Shown piece after piece: positions 57,052 through 64,000 of a stretch of DNA of 64,000 bases (positions are counted from its first letter, which is position 1; each line of letters opens with the position of its first letter). Below the pieces are notes generated by a model that was not told the DNA's origin, made no database searches, and saw nothing but the letters and a program-made list of their open reading frames with translations. This DNA comes from Cyclina sinensis (lineage: Eukaryota; Mollusca; Bivalvia; Venerida; Veneridae): contig JAAONU010000123.1 of assembly GCA_012932295.1 (NCBI GenBank), forward strand, positions 1,674,001-1,738,000, in the 5' to 3' direction. The position numbers were made by a program, and so were the translations under genes.

Positions 57052-59021
57052 CTCAATATTGAAACGAACACTGAAATAGCAGACGGTGTTGCATAAAAAC
57101 AAACCAGCAAACAAAACGGCTCTATGAGACATATTTTAAATGTTATGAAGTGCATATATCATGACATATCGTTCCAAACATCAGAGCAACAAAAGCCAAT
57201 ATATTTTTATATGAAACAAAAGTAATACATGGGAAATTTATCAACTTTATTCGTCTGTTTGTAAGTTTACCAAACTTATTTACTTTGACCCAGACTATAT
57301 AGGACTGTTATCAAAGGCCAATAATCCCAGCGAGCAGACAAACACTGATGTAAACTTAACCATGAAGAAGGAAATACCACATCTGATTTACAGTGTTCCA
57401 GTAGGAAAAGAGCAGGTCGCTACAAAGAGCAGGTCGCTACCATAGCTGAAAATGGACAAGTGGCGATAAAAAGATTTCACTGAATGGTAGTTCCGTTTTC
57501 AGTGAGGACAAACCAAAAATACTTTGTTCGATAATTATAAGATTTGCCGCAGTTATTTCCTCAACACATGTTGTTAAAAGACAAAAGCAATCACATTGTT
57601 AGGAGGCAACAGATCAATTTCGGATGAGGTCTTAACATTTTATGACTTTAGTAATCATTTTCGATACACATTGAATGTTCAGAACGAAACTATTAAAAGT
57701 CTTTCTTTGGCAACGAAGTAAACAAACTAGAAATATAGATGCGAAAACAATTGCTTAGTCTAAAAAAGTTTGTGTTTGCATGGAAACAAAATATGTATTT
57801 CTTGGTGTAATGATATAGCATTGTTTACTGCTGAAGACGGAAAGCCACTCGTTAAGCATGACTCGAATGACCTGCTGAATGAATGTTTCTGAGCATGTAC
57901 TGTTGATGATTTCATTGTATTCTCTTTACTTGATGACATTCAGGCGTCTGCAAAACTTGCTTCAATAAGCGAGTAAAGGAAAGGCTGACCATACAACCTA
58001 CTTCTAAAACTCTTTTGTTCATAATTAATACAACTTGATGTGACTAGAAGTGTTGACGTACGGAATTAACATAACTGCAAGGGCGTTTTTATGGTAAACA
58101 TAGGCCCTACCGCTATGAGTTAAAATACGTGTAAATATAAAATGGATCTACCATGCATTGCTGACAAGAATCGTTATAACGAGTTTCCACTTAATCTTGA
58201 CCTGAACTTAAGTTAAAAACATCGCGTATACGTATTATCAGCATTAGTTCGAAAATGATCCGCAACAGAGCATCCTGTCAAACAGAGTAATACTATAAGA
58301 TGAACTTTACCTTAACTTTTACTGCCTTGTGATCTAATCTTCTAGTAATTTCTGTGATTGATAACAGAAAGAACACCAACACGGCATTCTAATGAAACGA
58401 GCAGCCAACAAAACAAATTGTGAAAGAAAATGTTCAAAGACGAAAGTAAAATGACTCATCAAAAACTTACACTGTTATTCCGTATATTTAAAATAACTTA
58501 ATCCTAACATGAAGTGTACTGGGTCATCTTGTAAACAACATGTGCATAATTTCAAAAATCGAGAGTTTGAAATTGCTACAAGAAATGTACTTGCAATTTT
58601 ACTACGTAACCACCATTTTAAGATATGCTCGAAAAATTACCCTGTGAATAACTACTTTGAACATTAAACTTACGAAAAAGCACAAAAGTTACCATGAAAC
58701 AATTCAATGTAAGAACTTAAAAATGTCTTGAGAATTGCTAAATCCTATGAAGTGTATAGAATCATGCGTAATGCTGGGCCTCTGCTGTAAATTTTAAACG
58801 TAACATTTATTTATCACATTTACAAGACTAATTAATGTTTGTATAAAAAGATCTAATAAGTTGATAATCATGTCACCTAGATGACGTTTACTTTCGAATG
58901 TTGACACATATTCTGTCAAAATTTATAAAAATAGTGCGGTTCCGGTATCTAAAATACATGACGTATTCATAACTTTTTCTGCATGTGAATTATAACATTA
59001 CTTTCCTTTTAAATGGTTCAG
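57052..59021. other. Spacer between the B-box and CBM14 genes
   Basis: The first 200 bases match 5974-6170. 57700-58330 and 58480-59021 match 48480-49100 and 49310-49600. No additional gene is seen. Confidence 0.6.
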
Positions 59022-59110
59022 TGACATTAAAGATATGTCGGTATTTAAATAGAAGCAGAGTTCACGATTTCCAGTCATCTGTAACGGCGTTACGCCAGCA
59101 GACGTTTAGT
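59022..59110 (+). promoter_or_regulatory. Putative core promoter of the CBM14 gene
   Basis: TATTTAAAT at 59042-59050 can serve as a TATA box. The palindrome GTAACGGCGTTAC at 59081-59093 lies where transcription would be expected to start. The whole block is more conserved with 49607-49700 than the surrounding sequence. Confidence 0.6.
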
Positions 59111-59208
59111 GAAGTTACATTGGTAAATGAATAAACAGCTAAACATAGGATCTTCTTAAAATCGTATACAATTCTACACCGTTTGAAAAAAAAAGAAATA
59201 TAGAAAAT

Positions 59209-59502
59209 ATGGCTTTTTTCAGGCGATTATTGCAAATGATCACAGTATGTTTTACATTCATTAATGTTGCTTCAAGTGACGGTGTATGCAGTGATACGGT
59301 GAAAAAATTGCAGATAGTCCCTAACCCAGACGATTGTGCTTCTTTTTATATTTGTTACGGCGGACTAAAGTTTCCAGTTAGTTGTGCTTCCAAAACTGGA
59401 CCCAAAAAAGTGTTTGATCCTAAAACACAAACATGTGTGTTACATGGATCGGCCTATGACCACAGTTCATGTAAGTATCTGAAAGACATTTTTTCATGTT
59501 AA
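59209..59502 (+). CDS. Small secreted chitin-binding protein, one CBM14 (peritrophin-A) domain
   Basis: A 97-residue single-exon protein. Residues 1-22 (MAFFRRLLQMITVCFTFINV and on) form a basic start and hydrophobic core of a signal peptide, with cleavage likely near ASS|DG. The mature part has cysteines at 27, 43, 49, 59, 76, 88 and 97. The first six have spacings 15, 5, 9, 16 and 11, which fits the CBM14 pattern with three disulfides. Aromatic residues F46, Y47 and Y50 and the FDP motif at 69-71 are typical of the fold that binds chitin. The seventh cysteine is the last residue and may allow disulfide-linked dimers. Family roles in molluscs include chitin matrix, shell and mucosal defence; the specific role here is unknown. 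A TATA-like promoter precedes it. It is the only intact one of three copies. Confidence 0.92.
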   Translation: MAFFRRLLQMITVCFTFINVASSDGVCSDTVKKLQIVPNPDDCASFYICYGGLKFPVSCASKTGPKKVFDPKTQTCVLHGSAYDHSSCKYLKDIFSC

Positions 59503-59826
59503 CACATGTACATTTATAACTGAATTAATATTCTGTGATTTTTAAAAGAACCGATAATGGTGAAATGGAAAGAAATCAAAATAGATGAATTTTTTTTAAG
59601 TAGGTTCTAGGATAGTTTTATTTTTCATCTCATTATAAAATGTTAAGAAATCAATTAATGTCATCTTTTTCGTCATCAGCTCAAAACTAATCATTATTTT
59701 GTTGTTGTTTTTCTTTCAGCTTGTTTTAAGGGTGCATTCGTCATGTAGCATTTTCCTTTTTTTACGATGCCTAAGATAATAGTTTACTAAACGTGTTAGT
59801 TTTTTTCTCTTGGAAGAATGGAAAAT
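59503..59826. other. 3' flank of the CBM14 gene
   Basis: Matches 6641-6690 for about 50 bases (ACATTTATAACTGAATTAAT). The AATAAA of that copy is AATATT here, so the polyadenylation signal must lie elsewhere. No other feature. Confidence 0.5.
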
Positions 59827-60696
59827 ACGATAGAATGTATGAATCACAGGAGCTTGGTATTGTATCTTATTCAGTCAAGAGTCTTTACTGTATACCCAGC
59901 TTTTTTCAGTATTAAAAAAAACAAGAAATGAAACGCACACCTACCCGCCCGCTAGCAAACCTCATTTTCTAAAATGCGCCCAGGTGCAGATCTTTATCAG
60001 TCTTGTCACTGAACAGACACTAAAACCTAACAAAACATTTAGTTTTTTTCAGTACGTTACACACTAGAAGAAAACTGCTGGTTTTCATGCATTTTCGAAC
60101 AAAATCAGTTTGTCGCTGGAGCCATTGCGTGACATTACGGAATTCCTAATAATTGCGGCGGTTTCCCGGGAAAATCTATTTCTGGATTTAAACAATACAA
60201 AGACTAAATTCAAAAACACATTACATATATTTCTCATAATGAAATAAAGTATAAAATGTACTTTATAATTATTTTTGGGAAGCAGTACAATATACTTCAG
60301 AAAAGTTTCTTCATTTCAAAACTGCTTTTGATCAAGAATTGTTTTGGAGATTACAGTCCGCGCAATGGCGTCCCACAATGGTTTCGGGACAGGCAAATTT
60401 TATTGGAATGCATGGAAACCAGCAGTTTTCTTCTACAGTGTAGCGTATTTAAAAAATTAAGCTATTTATTTCGTTACTTTGGTACGTTTTAGTGTCTGTT
60501 GAGTGACAGGACTAATAAATATCTACACCAGGCCGCATTTTATCAGATGTGGTCTGAATTCTTAGTGGGCGGGGCAGATCCGCGTTTCATTCCTTGTGTT
60601 TTTTATAAAAAGAAAAGGAAACTGGGTACACAGTCCGACTCTTGGATGACTAAAAGATACAATTCAATTTCAAGCTCCTGTAGTTTGAATCTATCG
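59827..60696. repeat. Long imperfect inverted repeat (foldback), arms of about 310-330 bp
   Basis: The left arm (59827-60135) contains CACAGGAGCTTGG, AAATGAAACGC, ACAGACACTAAAAC and AGAAGAAAACTGCTGGTTTT. The right arm (60370-60696) contains their inverses CAAGCTCCTG, GCGTTTCATT, GTTTTAGTGTCTGT and AAACCAGCAGTTTTCTTCT in reverse order. The spacer is about 235 bases. Open frames inside (60256-60492, 60499-60747) cross arm boundaries and are not genes. Confidence 0.9.
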
Positions 60697-62739
60697 CGGT
60701 GTAATAAGGTAGCGCTTATTTCAAGTTTCATATTTTCAAGTAAATGATGAAAGATATATATAAAAAAAGATCTGTAACGGACCTGAAATGAATCAAGTGT
60801 GTTTTCAAGAAAAGCTTTTCTTAGTTTCACCTTTGTTATTAGTTTCTGGTATTCGAGTATAATCTTATAATTTATATCAGTTCTAGTGTATTTTGATAAA
60901 ATTCAAATCGTTTCGTTCACATAGTTTTATTTTCTTTATATAACAGAACATTCCATTGCTTGACATATTTTTTCACATATATTTAAGCCTTAGCATTCTT
61001 CTGTTGTAATCAAGGCGGTTATAAAATTTACATTAATGAAATTATACACAGTGACATATAAAATGATGACAAATTATAACCGAGAAAATGGTTGTCAAAT
61101 TGAATCCTTTTGAGGGGAAAAACACATTTGAAATACATCTGAAATACTCTTTTTTAAAGAAGTTAAAAAGTACGGGAACCATATATGTCTCATAATTTCC
61201 AAAAATAGCCATGATTATATCATGACTGATAATTGGCTGTGATCGCCTAGAATATGCTGACGTTAATAAGAATCTAACAAATGTAATTGTTGTTGTTTTT
61301 GTTGTTGTTGTTGTTTTTCCCTGCACCATGTCCTTAACAATTTAATAATTTACAATTTATTTATTTACCTTGTTTTCGTGTGTATGTTACAATATTTCTT
61401 CTAAAGAGCATCTTTATTTATAGCAGGCATCGGAGTTCTTTCTAGGGTCTCGTGACTACCTGTGTGGTTGTAGCTAGTGTATTTAGTTGATATATTATCA
61501 AATAAGTGGAACAGCTCTCTTGTTTGGCTTCTTTCCTCCTAATAACATGCTTGATTATCGCCGTTCCTGGACGGCGAGATATACAATTAACAAGATTTGA
61601 ACAGTTTTGCCTGTACACCGCCTGCCTTTAGCCAATCAAAGCAAAGCATTTCATATCACATGATAACAAAATGGACGTCAAAATTCTTCAGCAAGGGATG
61701 CGTAAATGGACTCGCCCAACCGCCATGTTTGTCGGGTTACTTATTCTTACAACTGAAAAATACCATCATCAATGTACCATCTCAGTACCAGTCTTCAGGC
61801 TCGTGTAGGATAAATACAGGATAATCGCAATATTTTTTGCTACATGTCATTTTTAACTAGAGAATGTAGTCTAAATAAGAGTACGGTTTGTTTGTTTTTT
61901 CCAAAACTTGCACTTAAAGAAAAAAATAAATGCTTGCTTCCGGGCGATTCTAATCAGGATACAAACTCCCCGCAGGGATTACTTTCCCTGATTAGTACAG
62001 TAAAAGTAGCAAAGCGTGACGTGACCGGTGCGAGGAGTTTGATCAGGATTTTTCCGTGTTTTATATATGCTTGATTAGGGTCAGGGCAATATTGTATTTT
62101 TTACCTAAAATTTATTCTGTTTAAATTGTACATATAATATTCTTATGGTATTGAAGAACTGTATCTAGCTTTTGTTAAGTATACATTTTTTAGTAATAAA
62201 TAAAGTTAAAAAACTATAGTCAATTAATTATCCGTAGACTGGTTTACAACAAAGCAATATTTACAAGGTTTTAATGCTGCAAATTTTAACATGATGTATA
62301 AAGATATTGGGATGTTTTCATAAAGAAACCAAATCGTCCGCTTTCAAAAATAGTCCAGCTACAATAATAATTACAATGTATATTTCATCTACTTTATAAT
62401 TTCTGTGTGAAAATTATCAAATATAACTTCGCTTTTCAGTGCAAAGCATGTTGTAAGATTATCAAATTAATGAATGAAGAACATGAAATACATTCATCTA
62501 TGGATAAGACGAAATGCATGGCTGAACGGCGATTTCAAGCATTTTTGGAAATGCTTATACTCGTTAAATTGTATAGAATCGTTGACTGCCTCAGTCACAC
62601 ACTGTTGAAAAAGACTTTACTATTTCGAGCTAATGAACTCAACTACATTCAAAAGTTGAAAAGCAGTGGGTAGTCTTTATATCTTTATCGCAAAATTTGA
62701 ACAAAATGATGTATATCGTGTTATTGTTTGTTTCCACTT
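60697..62739. other. Intergenic, no gene seen
   Basis: AT-rich with a GTT-rich run at 61285-61318. Short frames (for example 62407-62673) have no recognisable domain, paralogue or splice sites and are treated as noise. Confidence 0.5.
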
Positions 62740-63340
62740 CGAAGAAGTGGGAGCATATTGCTTTGCTCATGTCTGTCGGTCCGTCGGTCGACCAGCCGGA
62801 TTCCAATCAGTAACTTTAGAACGCATAAACACAGAGGCTTAATACTTAGTAAGAAGGTTTTGCATATTTTGTGAATGAACCCTTTTTGTTTTTGGACCCA
62901 CTGGGTCAAAGGTCCAGGTCACAGGGGCCTGCAGTTTGAATAAGATTTCCGATCATTTATTCGGGAATAACTGCACAGAGGACCTTATAACATTACAGAT
63001 GTTTGGGCATGATGAGTAGATGACCCTTATTTTTTTAGCCTATGAGTGAAAGGTTAAGCTTACAAAGCCTGCAGTTTGAATGTGGTTTCCGATCAATAAC
63101 TCAAGAATAACTGCAGCTAGGATCTTCAGACTTTACAGGATGGTTTGCCATGATGAGAAGATGACCCCCCCCCCCACTTTAATTTGTTGGGGGGATGCTG
63201 CTAGGCCAAAGGTCACACGCACAATGTCACACACTTTGAAAACAGTTTATGATCATTAACTGAAGAACAACAGCTCCCAGTCCATCGGTTGTTAGTTCTA
63301 TCCTAAGCCACTGAAATACCGTTAGACAAAATCAATTAAA
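62740..63340. repeat. Dispersed repeat with GTCGGTCCGTCGGTCG, 2-3 internal units
   Basis: Two or three diverged units of about 125-150 bp contain GCAGTTTGAAT, GATTTCCGATCA, ATAACTGCA and GATGAGTAGATGACC. It is related to 50095-50400. A C-run lies at 63165-63175. Confidence 0.65.
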
Positions 63341-64000
63341 ATCAACCTCCTGTGTTTCCACCTATCTGCCCAAAAGCTTCGTTGCCATTCATAGAGAGGC
63401 TTCAGTTTCGTTTTGCAAAAGAGGGGAGTGTACATGTATCATTCTAACAGCGTGTATTTAGTGCATATAAAATGCGCTTACTACTGAATTTATATCAAAA
63501 TATTGACTTGATTCTGGACTGTGTTTGTCATATTTTCAAGCAAGTTCACGCCAAACAAGTCATGTACGAACTTCGACTATTTTTGTCGAACATTTTTTTT
63601 AATTATCCTGATAAGGTTCGCCAGCTCTTGTATTCTAACTCCATATTTATTAATGACTGCCATTAAAATTCCCACCAGTAGAGTAATTTTGACAACCGTT
63701 ATTTTCCTATGCTGTTGCTTCTTAAGTAGGTAGTTCATTGTTTTACCTGCAAGAAATCTTGTTACTGTAGAGAGACTGAATAGTTGCCAATTTCAAACAC
63801 AGGAGCACCTAAAAACCTTACTTACTTCATTGATAAATATAAAGAGAAGCGCGCTCGACTATTCACATCTTATTAGTATTAAGTTTTTTATGATACATAA
63901 AGGTAACATTGGTGCTAGCTTATATTTGTGTTTCAGTTCAGTTTGACCTTAAAATCTAGAGATATCATCGTTAATGAAGTTGGAGTCCATATGTACATTT
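63341..64000. other. Intergenic, no feature seen
   Basis: 63355-63480 still resembles 50400-50570 (TTGCCATTCATAGAGA, ATCATTCT). After that nothing was recognised up to the window end. Confidence 0.5.

Noticed and set aside
56769..57155. 128-codon minus-strand frame
   Set aside because: Antisense shadow of the acidic C-terminal part of the B-box gene at 56041.
60256..60747. Two neighbouring plus-strand frames as small genes
   Set aside because: Both lie across the arm of the large inverted repeat and read through its boundaries.

Overview
The window looks like nuclear DNA of an animal, most likely a bivalve mollusc. It is AT-rich, most of it is repeats and decayed duplicates, and it holds no operons, bacterial-type promoters or rRNA genes. 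The bivalve call is an inference. It rests on RING-less B-box/coiled-coil genes of the kind expanded in bivalves, a small secreted CBM14 chitin-binding protein, several tRNA-derived SINE families, hAT, mariner and pogo-like elements, and repeats ending in GGACGGACGG-type strings.

Only four genes look intact, all on the + strand. Three encode related B-box plus coiled-coil proteins (24800-25867, 44646-45695, 56041-57051), each with all eight B-box zinc ligands and a conserved C-terminal GLFRRK motif. The fourth (59209-59502) encodes a 97-residue secreted protein with one six-cysteine chitin-binding (CBM14) domain. Broken relatives include a B-box pseudogene at 4317-5973, a B-box scrap near 51690-51745, and CBM14 pseudogenes at 6368-6640 and 49785-50075. 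The B-box copies fall into two subtypes. Copies at 4.3 kb and 56 kb are type 2 and sit just upstream of a CBM14 copy. Copies at 24.8 kb and 44.6 kb are type 1. The locus therefore reads as repeated duplication of a block holding a type 1 B-box gene, a type 2 B-box gene and a CBM14 gene, with later decay.

Layout. 1-3060: a repeated block with a decayed ORF1-like retroelement fragment; a second copy lies at 27142-29121 plus 34307-35500, split by a 5.2 kb insertion. 4.3-6.7 kb: the dead B-box/CBM14 pair. 6.8-15.2 kb: small tandem repeats and SINEs. 16-17.4 kb: mariner remnant. 18-23.3 kb: a 30-bp minisatellite interrupted by a 1.65 kb palindrome-rich insertion. 24.8 kb: B-box gene. 33.1-34.2 kb: a hAT element with perfect 8-bp target duplication. 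36.7-37.7 kb: 156-bp tandem repeats. 38.7-46.9 kb: a diverged copy of the 16-26.5 kb block, with its own foldback and pogo-like insertions. 48.3-50.1 kb: duplicate of the CBM14 upstream region with a dead gene. 55.2-59.5 kb: the intact B-box/CBM14 pair. 59.8-60.7 kb: a long inverted repeat. 60.7-64 kb: no gene seen.

How the genes might work together: the B-box proteins should be intracellular scaffold or adaptor proteins, while the CBM14 protein should be exported and bind chitin. They cannot act in one complex in one compartment. Their linkage may only reflect joint duplication, or possibly shared expression in an immune or secretory tissue; that is inference.
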